Below are positions 26,301 to 57,792 of a stretch of DNA of 64,000 nucleotides, piece after piece. The notes under the pieces were generated by a model that was given only the letters and a program-made list of their open reading frames with translations, ran no database searches and was not told where the DNA came from. Numbering within the stretch: the first letter of the stretch is position 1; every line of letters begins with the position of its first letter. Origin of the DNA: Rhynchonema sp. JSB1_4 (lineage: Eukaryota > Nematoda > Chromadorea > Monhysterida > Xyalidae); NCBI GenBank assembly GCA_030248065.1, contig JASAMV010000478.1, positions 57,653 through 121,652 of the forward strand. Direction: 5' to 3'. The translations under genes and the position numbers were made by a program.

Positions 26301-28994
26301 TTTGACCACAGCACTATACGGTCGAACGTCATCTATGTATGTATAACACTCACTTTCTTGGGCACGGAAATGAAAGACAGCAGCGAGGTTGATGTTGATT
26401 GAAAAACTGCGCCTAACAGTTTCATGTCTGGTTCCGTATTAATTAATTGAGTAAAAGAACCGGACTTGGTGCCGAGATTTGATTTTATTCCAAAAGTGAC
26501 CTTCTCAATTCCCGCGATTGTAGAGCAGATGGCGTGCCATGGTAGTGTGACGTTTGACACACATTTTAAGCCGACGGAGCAAAAATAGACCGACCAAAAT
26601 CAGTAAGAGTGCCACTTTCAGCTCGGAGCCGACCACACCCGCCCGACAGCAGCGTCTGTCCAACTCAGTGCTCAGTTTGTGCACGAGTCCACGTGAGATG
26701 GGACTGAGTGAACAACAAGAGGCTTCACTGCCGCCGTGGTTGAGGAATGACAGACGGTCGGCTAGACAGTTGAAGGTGTGATGCGCGATCGTGAAACATC
26801 TGCTTGCTCATTGGTGCTCATTATTAAACACGGTCTTTCCTCTTCATGTCGTCGTCGTCGTCGATAAAAACGACAAGTTTATAGTTCCTTCCTGCACTGT
26901 TCTGTGCTTGATGAAGATCCGACTGCTCTGGTGCTTATCATGCCGGATCCCGTCCCGCTTATGCCACTGTAAAAGGGACGAGTGGTGATAGGAAGCGTAA
27001 CACTGCGCGATATCACCTTGAAACATCGTACACTACTGTGTCCGGTGTGGGCGCCCGATCATTGTTGGATCAGGTTTATACATATACTTGAAAATACGCT
27101 TAGGCTGGTGTAGTCCGGGGCCGGGGCTCCAGTTACTCGGGTCGGGTTCCACACCTTGTAACAAAGAATATAACCAGATCCTGTTTGTGCCACTATAAAC
27201 AGGGAATAATTTGTAAAGGTTAGCACACACATAATCGCCTTGAAACATTACCTACAGGACAAACGTCGCAAACTGTTCCATTCGCAAATCTACGACAACG
27301 AGCTCGCGATGAAGAAACTGTACGTGCAAACGTGTCAGAAACTGCCGGCTTACGGTAGTCGGGTGTTTGAAGTGAAAGAGTGCCACGTGGGGCATGCATT
27401 CACCAAGGTGGGGCGTTCACTTACAGTATGCTGAACAATCGTGACTACTGTACATATGTTGGTCTGTAGAACCTGTATCAAACTTCGGTGGTAGCCAGGA
27501 GTGATCGGAACCCCGTGGTCACGACGCCTTTTTGCATCACAGAAATATGTGTATGAACAGATGCCGGTAATTTCGACGGTTTCAATTCCTTGATTAAACT
27601 GTCTGGGAAAGGTTTTACGCTGGTCCAAATGTCTATACCTAAGTGACACCTGTGGTGCTTCGTACTGTAACTATGTATGTATACATATGTACATATACGT
27701 AATGTCTGTCAACAAACATCAAGTTCGATAACCAGTTTTCGCTAAACTGAGGTACACCCACAGCAGCAGGTATACTTGTTGCAGGTGTCCCGTCTTCTTT
27801 GTCTGAGCTCGACCTACGTGACCCTGCTCGACGGCAAATCCAAGCAACGCGCCAAAGCCCAACCAACGAACACGTTGGTGCAATGGAGAGTGGGCGGGGG
27901 ACAGTCGAAACATCAGGTGGCGCTCGAATTCAAAACAACGCGCTGGTTGCTGACTGGTTGGTCACATGGCTAAATGTACTTAGGTTTTGGTTTTAGGTAC
28001 AGTGGCAGGATCTGGGCCCGGCATTTTCGAGCACTGGCAAGACTAACGTTCACAATAGGGTGATCACGAGGTCACCAGCTGCGCAATTCTAGGCAAGGCT
28101 GAATCTGCGCAGGCGCTTGCATAGCTTGCCCTTGCTTAGTCAGGAACACAAGCCATTGGATAGCTATCGAGATGCCTGCAGGCGCCTGCGGTGGTTTCTT
28201 TTCTAAACTCTTCTCAACTTAATGCGCAGATATGCGTGTAGACTACATTAGACTAAGTTCCAATGTCTATTCCAGCGTCCAACTATCCAACGCTGAAGGC
28301 GATCTCGATGACGTTGTGGGAGACGCAACAGCAGGTCAACTGCGAGAACGTGCATCAATCGCTGAGTTTTCGTCGAATCAGCAGCTCAGCCCTGGAACAA
28401 CATCAACAGCAACAACAACAACAACAATCGGTCGACGCCTGGCGCCAGACTACCGCCTATCCGAAACAGCACAGCGCCCTGCACATGCTTGCGCACACGC
28501 CCGAAACACTCAAGAAACTGTCAAGAGGTTGGCTCTGTCTAGGCTGTTTGATATCAACACTAAGATCGTCAGCAAAAAGTCGTCAACTCCACACAGAACG
28601 CCGTGACAACTTTAGTTGACGATATCTGAATTGACCACGTATCAGGAAGCTCTAATTATACTGTACATATGTCGATTTTTGAAAACAGAACACACACGTA
28701 CATACCAACCAAAATCCTTCATGAACAAAAGATTGCTTGCTCCAGTTGGGTGTATATGGTATGGTATGGGTGGGTGCTTTCACTAACCCCGAACCACGCA
28801 TTTGCCATATCAGTTTTTACGTTAGGTGCTTTGGGCGTTAATAACCCGTTTTCGTTTTTTTGACGATGACGATGATTTTCGCTGCAGATACTCTCTTAGG
28901 ATTTGGTCACTGTTGGCACTCAAAAGTCGCCTTTACGGGTACCACATCACTCACATTCGTGACAACAGAGAACATTACTCGGTGCTCAATATAA
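2358..28994 (+). CDS. Ankyrin/armadillo-like/FERM scaffold protein, 40 exons
   Basis: Exons inferred by GT-AG sites and phase continuity: 2358-2441, 2819-2930, 5326-5513, 5821-5967, 6319-6524, 6804-6901, 6987-7134, 7481-7617, 7994-8173, 8425-8640, 10847-11058, 12270-12428, 12935-13054, 13938-14067, 15210-15342, 15437-15539, 15645-15769, 15846-15976, 16092-16243, 17592-17750, 18523-18657, 19010-19130, 19429-19546, 19824-19932, 19997-20090, 20178-20318, 20614-20722, 20792-20909, 21239-21368, 21410-21553, 22783-22958, 24552-24712, 24960-25041, 25183-25242, 25764-26041, 26622-26775, 27258-27407, 27785-27956, 28276-28527, 28888-28994. They sum to 5,751 nt, an exact multiple of three (about 1,916 residues). 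The start is the ATG at 2358 (MPRIPRIVEG), whose exon ends at a GTACGT donor. Order: Ser/Gly-rich N terminus, ankyrin repeats, helical armadillo-like region, basic and Ser-rich middle, FERM F2-F3. This points to a cytoplasmic or cortical scaffold. The ortholog is not identified. The first two and the last exon are least certain. Confidence 0.72.
3635..4249. mobile_element. TIR element with GTTCGAACGAGATCTC ends
   Basis: The left end reads TGTTCGAACGAGATCTCGA and the right end is its inverse, GATCTCGTTCGAACA. Subterminal regions are rich in TCTCGA and GATCTC. No transposase frame is present. It sits in the second intron of the ankyrin/FERM gene. Confidence 0.65.
5193..5274 (+). repeat. tRNA-like sequence (pseudo-tRNA or SINE head)
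   Basis: A perfect 7-bp acceptor pair (GTTCCCG at 5193-5199, CGGGAAC at 5268-5274) encloses a good A box and D arm (TAGCTCAGTTGGTAGAGC) and a B box (GGTTCGAATTC). The T stem is poorly paired and no convincing anticodon stem forms, so a working tRNA is unlikely. It lies about 50 nt upstream of exon 3 of the scaffold gene. Confidence 0.55.
6319..7617 (+). other. Ankyrin-repeat exons of the scaffold gene
   Basis: Four consecutive exons encode ankyrin-type units: NTLHLCVLHKQHEMTDLLLS, then QTPLAVACQTDDTDMVALLC, then DTPLHLAAKKSP followed by SALIIHGA, then NNGGITPVQLVPELESIQ. The TPLHLAA core and the hydrophobic LL pairs are the recognised ankyrin signature. Splice phases link all four without a frameshift. 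A Cys-rich loop (CVCGECDMSES) is inserted between the first and second repeats, making the first unit long. Confidence 0.8.
7284..7350 (-). repeat. tRNA-derived SINE head, family member 1
   Basis: The minus strand carries CTTGGATAGCTCAGCTGG (A box) and GGGTTCGAGCC (B box), enclosed by CTTGGAT/GTCGAAG ends. It closely resembles 11610-11679 on the same strand. Both copies share the flank TTGGACGCA on the side before the A box. Located in an intron between ankyrin exons. Confidence 0.6.
9036..9299. mobile_element. MITE family A, copy 1 (CAGTACCGGG ends)
   Basis: Terminal inverted repeats CAGTACCGGGTGCAATTCTA and its complement ending CCCGGAACTG run over 45 bp. They lead into alternating GCGTGCACGC blocks. 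TA dinucleotides flank both ends (9034-9035 and 9300-9301), as for Tc1/mariner-type insertion. No coding capacity. Further copies lie at 14691-14893 and 63883 to the window end. Confidence 0.85.
9382..9520. mobile_element. Hairpin MITE, AAGGCCTAACTATA ends
   Basis: AAGGCCTAACTATACTTCGT at the left is mirrored by ACGAATATAGTTAGACCTT at the right. The arms also share AGAGAACAAAGAACAAATTC. It abuts the larger related element that begins at 9522. Confidence 0.75.
9522..10690. mobile_element. 1.17-kb TIR element, AAGGCCCAACTATA ends
   Basis: The ends AAGGCCCAACTATACTTCGT and ACGAAGTATAGTTGGGCCTT are exact inverted repeats. They continue into GACGCAACAAGAAC-type sequence. Inside are a short GT microsatellite (10044-10081) and a tRNA-like segment at 9889-9960 whose minus strand has GGTTCGAGACC. 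There is no transposase frame, so it is non-autonomous. Together with the adjacent hairpin it forms a cluster in one intron. Confidence 0.75.
10692..10830. mobile_element. MITE family B (GTCAAATCA type)
   Basis: Inverted ends around ACAGTAATGTCGTC and GACTACAACACT enclose CTTCGTCAAATCA, a conserved core TTCTCGCGCTCAT and GATTTGACGA. Similar elements with the same core lie at 26207-26316, 33317-33444, 42490-42590, 46450-46560 and near 63750-63860. Confidence 0.6.
11610..11679 (-). repeat. tRNA-derived SINE head, family member 2
   Basis: The minus strand reads CTTCGATAGCTCAGTTGGTA at the A box and GGGTTCGAGCCAC at the B box, with CTTCGA/TCGAAG acceptor-like ends. The anticodon loop lacks the U33 expected of a tRNA, so this is a SINE-type derivative. 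Flanking TTGGACGCAAATG and CAAAATCCTTTGTGAAC look like SINE body; similar sequence (CAAAATCCTTCATGAAC) recurs at about 28709. Confidence 0.6.
14691..14893. mobile_element. MITE family A, copy 2
   Basis: Begins CAGTTCCGGGTGCAATTCTA and ends with the inverse CCCGAAACTG, flanked by TA on both sides (14689-14690 and 14894-14895). It is 203 bp against 264 bp for copy 1; the difference lies in the number of GCGTGCACGC blocks. Inserted in an intron of the scaffold gene. Confidence 0.85.
16273..16450. mobile_element. MITE family C, copy 1 (partial)
   Basis: Contains the family block CTGAAACATTGCGCGCAGCT and the right end GGGTTTAGAACGTGACATTA with the terminal GGCAGCGAATTTGGAAATTT. The left end is incomplete. 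Copies at 18278-18505 and 25447-25672 share both halves. Confidence 0.65.
17341..17570. mobile_element. MITE family D, copy 1 (TATAGTC...AGCTCATG ends)
   Basis: TATAGTCGATCCATCAGCTC is mirrored by GAGCTGATGGCCCGACTATA. It precedes the scaffold exon at 17592. The family's longest copy is at 36045-36375; half-related ends occur near 44127 and 52556. Confidence 0.7.
18278..18505. mobile_element. MITE family C, copy 2
   Basis: AAGTTCTAAAACCCGAACGT on the left is inverted relative to TTCGGGTTCAGATCTTGACA on the right. The right terminus ACGGCAGCGAATTTAG matches copy 1. It lies directly before the acceptor of the scaffold exon at 18523, so its edge supplies part of the 3' splice region. Confidence 0.65.
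21557..22312. mobile_element. AT-rich TIR element, TGCATGGGCAGTGG ends
   Basis: TGCATGGGCAGTGGTT followed by long A and T runs at the left is mirrored by A/T runs followed by AACCACTGTGCATGGG at the right. The middle (21730-22200) is ordinary-composition sequence without a convincing frame. Fills most of the intron between scaffold exons at 21553 and 22783. Confidence 0.7.
23386..24166. mobile_element. AT-rich TIR element, CAGGGTTGGATT ends
   Basis: CAGGGTTGGATTAAAAAAAA at the left is the inverse of TTTTTTTTAAATCCAACCCTG at the right. The right 170 bp matches the start of the window. No transposase is seen. Confidence 0.75.
25447..25672. mobile_element. MITE family C, copy 3 (most complete)
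   Basis: Both ends are present: AATTCGCTGCCGCACAGTAA at the left and its inverse ending GCGCAGCGAATTTGG at the right. GTTCTAAACCCGAA and TTCGGGTTTAGAAC lie inside the ends. TGAAACATTC and AATGTTTCAG also occur as an inverted pair within it. Confidence 0.75.
25764..28527 (+). other. FERM F2-F3-like exons of the scaffold gene
   Basis: The exon at 25764 carries ATLLAAIQLTIEENW, like the start of a FERM F2 lobe. After a Ser-rich insertion, 27258-27407 gives DNELAMKKLYVQTCQKLPAY followed by GSRVFEVKE, the talin/kindlin-type end of F2 (compare YGVSFFLVKE in talin). The next exons give an F3 PTB-like lobe: RLLCLSSTYVTLLDG, VQWRVGGGQSKHQVALEF and NYPTLKAISMTLWE. A glutamine run follows (HQQQQQQQQS). 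F3 lobes bind receptor tails or phosphoinositides, so a membrane-adjacent adaptor role is inferred. Confidence 0.65.
26207..26316. mobile_element. MITE family B copy
   Basis: TACTGTAGTCAAATCAAGTC at the left is mirrored by GATCTGATTTGACCACAGCA at the right, around the core GAGCGAGAAATATG. Located in an intron of the scaffold gene. Confidence 0.6.
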
Positions 28995-30486
28995 TTTGCA
29001 TCAGCAATGCCCATGAATGCACAAACTAAACTGGCACCAATTATAATAACGACTGTTGTGTGTGTGCTGCAGAATGTCATGTAGTGTGCAAGGGCAGTGA
29101 CGTCAAGTTTGTTTTTTTATTGGGCACAATTTTTTTCCAGTAGGTTACCGAACCCGTTCGGATAAGCTTTACCGAGAATTTTTAGGATTAGACCGATATA
29201 CCAGACAAGAGAAATGCAGCATATTGAAGCAAACAGACACATACATATAGACATCTGGACACACAAGGCACACACTACGGTCTCATTTTTTAGCGAAAAT
29301 GCAATTTAACGCTTTCAGACTTTGTGTGTACATTGCGTGAGAGCCAGTGAGCGTCTACGTTTTTATCCGCGAACGAGAGTGCCTTGGTCTTGGACTTTGA
29401 GTGTGTCACTGAGCCTAATTTCACTTATGGTCACGTGCCCAGCCACATAAGAGAAACACGCGTTTACGTTTCATGATGGAATAGAGTCTGTTCTGATGTG
29501 GAAACTTTCGAGAATAGAGCTTACCGCACGGCAGAATTGGGTTTCCCTGATATGTACTGTAGCTGAGGATATTCCCACAAACAGCTGCATATTCCCCAAA
29601 TTGCCCAGTTTTTGCGGATCTGAGTTGTTTAATTTTAGCTCACTCTGAATTTGGTGGCAGAATTTTGAAAGTGCTGCGCAGAGTTTCAAACGCTGCCACA
29701 CATTGCTGATATATGTAAAATAATATCAAATTACAGTGTTTTGAAATTGTAAGCGACGGTGATTTATGCTGCTACTTTTATGCTATTCACTGATGGCGTT
29801 ATTGTGTCAGTCAGTCATTTTTGTCAGTTACATATGTTTACGTATAGCATATGCACTCTGCAGCATGGGAAAAAACTGACTGCGACAGTCTGGTATGAGA
29901 CTGGCATGGCATATTTTGTAGCACTACCGTGAAACATTATCTGACCAAACGCGCAATAGGTTTGAATATAGTAGTACGTTGCAGCCACAGTTCTTCCCTT
30001 ATTTTTAGGCTTTTCGTTTTGGCTTTTTAATTGGATGAATGATATCTCAGCTATCAATCGACATCCAACACAAATCTTCAGCCAAGGTCTAAAAATACGT
30101 GGGAAACAAAGGATATAAAGTTTTGGCCAAATAATGTTCACTGGTGTTATAATAAGAGAGGCACGATCTCATGCTAGTCATTCGAACCCAGCTTCCTTTT
30201 TCCCATTCAACGGTGTGTTACATGGGGCTGAATTCCTGAAGAACGGAAAAAGTTGACTGACAAAACTGACAGATTTAAGTAACTGACATGATAGTGCCTG
30301 CCAAATCACAATACAGCACATTGTATGAGAGTGATGTACTGTAAGTCTACTTTTCCCGTATATTTTGCTACATTGCGCTTGGCGACCACCTGTTGACTCC
30401 AAAATAACAAATTTTTCCGGCGTTTGGTTTCTTGATATCAAAGCTTGAATCAGAAAACTGTCAGCAAAATACTTCAAATAATAAAA
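28995..30486. other. Intergenic gap between scaffold and phospholipase genes
   Basis: No supported exon, RNA gene or TIR element is visible. It would hold the 3' end of the upstream gene and the promoter of the phospholipase gene if the start at 30487 is right. A GGTTCGAAT B-box-like word near 30180 (minus strand) lacks a matching A box. Confidence 0.4.
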
Positions 30487-53618
<23,132 letters not shown>

Positions 53619-56600
53619 AAGCACCTGCACACTGTCTTTCACTCTGTATGTGTACAATGTTGTGTACATACAGTACATAGTACGTATCAGTAGTAGAGCG
53701 GTCAGAAGGTATTTCTGCTGCTATGTACATATATGCAACGTGCGCATAAAAACTGTTCGCATGATGTTTCAATTGTCAAAAAAAGGAGCAAAGCCCTGCT
53801 GGTATGGGCAATGTGGTTGCTCTGACAGACATACAATTAGATGCGTGCGATGCCCATGCCATGCCTGCCTAACTTTGTTCTTTCATTGGACGATTGAAAC
53901 ATCAGCCGCACGCTTGACATTGGTATAATGTAAGCTACAGAATACCATAACGAAGCTTGTAAACAGTTAACCAAGAAAATATTGAACACAGCACAGTGGG
54001 GCGCGCAAGTTACTGTATTTTGGGGAAGTACTTTCTGACCATTCTGGTACACACACTGCACATGCCACGCACATTATTATTGCGCTTTGTATGCTGATGT
54101 TTCATCGTAAGCACAGTTTACATATTGTTGTTGTTGTTGTCCTTGTTGTTATTGTTCGTAAGTACATGTACGCTTTGAGTTTTTTTTGGCCTTGGCTGTT
54201 CTCCACATTTTCTGTGGTTATAAGGCGCACCTTTACTCTGCATTATTTTCTTTTATTGTTAACCTTTTTCTTAATCAAAAGCGAGTGAAAACGTCGACTA
54301 CACATCATTTTGTGCAGGTGTTAATCGATCAATCCAACGTCGCCTCACTACCTCCATCCAAAAGAGCGTTGAATGCCGTCAAATCCCTGAATCTCAACAA
54401 ACTAGCGCTCGTCAACAAAACTGGGCGGCCACATCGCAAACAATCGTCGATGTTTTCGTAATTACAATTTTTCTATATTTAAAGTGGGTATTTGGTGATA
54501 AAAGTCGGACTACTTACCAGTTGAAGAAGTGGAAAAAACGTTGTGCCATGGGATATTCAGCTTGTTGCTTATTGTGTGCAACATCAGTCCTATCCATCCG
54601 TATGTGTACGTACATACATACTATTATGTTGGTATACGGAATCATTTTCTTGATATCACAAAAGCATGCTGATGTTTCACACGGATCTTAAATTCCTGTA
54701 CACAGCAATCTTCTCTGGAACAACAGAATTACGAAAAAACCTACATGGTATACATAGTTACAATCGGCACTGCTGGTTTACATAGTTTTACGCAGCCGTT
54801 TTAAAGAATTATTTCCCCAAAACACATACGCGAATCAAAAGTGTTTTTGATAAGGGCGTTATTCATAATATCTCAAATTTTATTCTGATGAACTGACGTT
54901 TATGACCGGTTTATTATCGAATCAGCTGGAAACAAAACCGCAATCCGGTTTTTGTCTTTCTGCGATCTTATTGTCTCGATTGTCAACCTAAATTTTCACC
55001 ATTATTTTTGTCCTTTTGTGCCAGTTTTTGGTCAGCAGCTTTGCACAATTACACTCAAATATTATACATTTTAACACAAGAATATTTTGTGTATGTATGT
55101 ACATACATCCTACAAAAATAGTATACATACAATACATCCTGGAATGAAATTGTGAATATCACTACGTACAGTTGTATTATGAACATACGATTAATCAATC
55201 ATTATTTTTGTGATTTGTTACAAAAACAACGCACGCACGCATGGAATATTGACCATGACAAAAAGGTATGTCGGTCGTAGTGTTTGTGGAAAATTATTCG
55301 GCAATTTCGACCGGTTATCACGTAAATACGTTCAGCATCAATTATTTCGAGCCGATACCGAGCCTGACGTGGTTTGTTCAAAGTTAAAACGATCAAACTG
55401 GTTTCAGTTTTTTTGGACATCGAGGTGAAAAAACCCAGGGTGTCCATCGCTATGAAAATATAAATCATCGAAAAAGATTGCCTGGTTTACGCGATTACGG
55501 AAAAAGTGCACACATGACACTTTTTCCGAATAACCTACAGACACAAATAATTATTTAACATTTCTCATTCCCACGCCCTTCGATTGAAACATGATTCAGT
55601 CTGACCATTCAAGTATTTTTCTAAATGACATACTTATATATAACGAAATATGGTCGGCGTGAAAAAATGAGCCACCGTTATTGAAAAAAAACGCCAAAAA
55701 ATACACATTTGAAATACACGATGATTCTGTGCACAAAACACAAACCACAATCACACAGACAGTTTTTGATCTGAGTATAGACTTCGATGACAGTTTTCTG
55801 GAGCATCTTACACGTTTCATTGGGTACCTAGTCACATCCGTGCCACAATTGGCCATTTTATTTCAAACTGTTTGCCCTGTCAAGATACTCAAGAGTTTCG
55901 CCCACCCGTCTTACCTTCGTGCTGTTTTCGCGCCCGTTTTTATTGTGTCACTTCCATGGGATAACTGAGATTACCGTCACATAATAGAGTACTGTATAGG
56001 GATCTCGCATCTTTCTCATTTTTAAGACGACAACCTATCAGTACTTTAAACAGTCGTAAAAAACCACATGCCGGACTACGTAGTAGTGTGATCGCAAAGA
56101 AATTATAGTCTGATACCCCCGGGCGTCGTTTGAACTTCAGAAGTGTCGAACTTTATGAAGACGATTCATGTGCTGAACGTTACTGCGATGCTCAATAATG
56201 ATATACATATACATTAGGTATGTAACATGAATTTTCACCCGAAACCGGAGTATTTTTCATAGATTGTTGATTGCTGTAATGAGAAATAGTAGACGCACTT
56301 CCGTTTACTTCACGCGCACGCGAAGCGAGCAATCGACTGTGGTGATGATAATACCTAATCGAAAAAACGTGTGTATGGACGAGATTCAGGCTTCAGTCGC
56401 GTACTCATGCGCTCGATGATTTCAATCTCACTGATCGGGCCGGATCACTGTGCTCTCATAAACTTTGAAGCGCCCATTCTATAAATCGGGTCTGGTCAAA
56501 CCGTAACCGTGAATGATATAATCAGCACCCAGTTTTATGAGCTTGATTTTTTTGTGATTCAGCAATTGCTCCGGACTTCATATTTTCGTGAGGCTTCACG

Positions 56601-57792
56601 ACGTTTCACCGTGCCGATCCGATTACTAAGTTTACCGCCCACTGTACTGGTACCGTTTGATTGGGTAGGCGGCAATAATTACATATCGCGCGAAGCGCGC
56701 GAAAATCTTTCTCTTCACGCGCGAGAAAAAAAGATAAACGGTTTCGCGCAGATAAACCGATAAGAGAGAGAGAATTACTGTCACAAACTGCATGCGAAAA
56801 ACAGTGTGTCACCGCACACAGAAGTACCTTCAATGGTATGAATCTGTGAAATGAAATGCGTTTGATGGAATCAGAGATATACTGCAGTTTTTAGATGCAC
56901 AGTTGCTGGTGCATGATCATTATCACATTCATTTGTTACAACAACCTTAACCGTGCGCAATCGCAACAACAAAGACACCCGGGGCGGACAAGGCAACAAG
57001 AGTGCCTGCGCAGACAAGGCCGATCCTGTAACGGTAAGGTCATAGTCTGGAACCGCAACGGGAACTTGAAGCGGTATGGATTGTAAGACTGTTTGATGCA
57101 CAGCATACCGACCGCAACTTTACAACAGCAAAACAAAACGAAATGTGGTTTTTTTTTTTCAAAAAAAACGATTCCGCGCGCACGCGCAGCGACAGTGTCT
57201 GGGGTCGCGTGGGTCAGGTCGGACCGGTCTCGCGCCAGATCACCAATCACTATAAAACAATCGACCGATTTTGTAGTCGGTCACTTTTGAGCGCGCGACG
57301 ACTAAAGTATGTAGATTTAATTCCGAGATTTGATTTTTACGCCCTCTTGTTTCTCTGCTGTTGTTTTCGACAAAAACAAAATATCTATAATTTACTGTCT
57401 GACCACTTGTCCCGAATAACTGTCAGATGGCAAGACTATATTCTGGTTTATTACTGATTCCGATCATCTTTTTGTTTTATTCTCGCGACTGAACAAACGC
57501 ATTTAGATTTATTTTAGTTCAAACCACTTTTGCACGTAGTGGAGTCCGGGTAAATCGAAAAGAAATTTTTAATCGTCTAACCAAACACTTTTGCCCAGTA
57601 ATCCTATGGTTTAATTTTTGATTTTGACTGATCAAAGTACTATCTGCATTGGATTTGCTGCTTGGATGATTCAACACCGAATTGTCATATAATCTTTAGC
57701 GCGCCCAGTTTTTCGAAGATTATTATAAAGATCACCATTACGTTTATGGCAATAGGTAGCAATAAATTCTTAATCGTTATTCAGCTGCGAAA
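53619..57792. other. Intergenic region between phospholipase and cuticlin genes
   Basis: Apart from the orphan exon at 54318 and scattered copies of TGATGTTTCA (53762, 54095, 54670, and inverted at 53895), I see no supported gene. Frames at 55681 and 56509 show no family features and no splice partners. The part before 57793 should include the cuticlin promoter, but no element stands out. Confidence 0.45.
54318..54461 (+). other. Orphan terminal exon with basic tail
   Basis: After a good acceptor (TTTTGTGCAG), 47 codons run to a TAA: LIDQSNVASLPPSKRALNAV, KSLNLNKLALVNKTGRPHRK, QSSMFS. Codon use and composition look coding. The preceding PLC exon has its own stop at 53616, so this could be an alternative last exon of PLC-epsilon reached from an internal donor, or the end of an unrecognised small gene. 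Confidence 0.4.

Noticed and set aside
30170..30240. tRNA-like sequence on the minus strand (GGGTTCGAATGAC)
   Set aside because: Only a B-box-like word is present; no A box or acceptor pairing.
55681..55968. 95-codon frame MKKNAKKYTFEIHDD
   Set aside because: No domain resemblance, no splice partners and no codon pattern strong enough to claim a gene.
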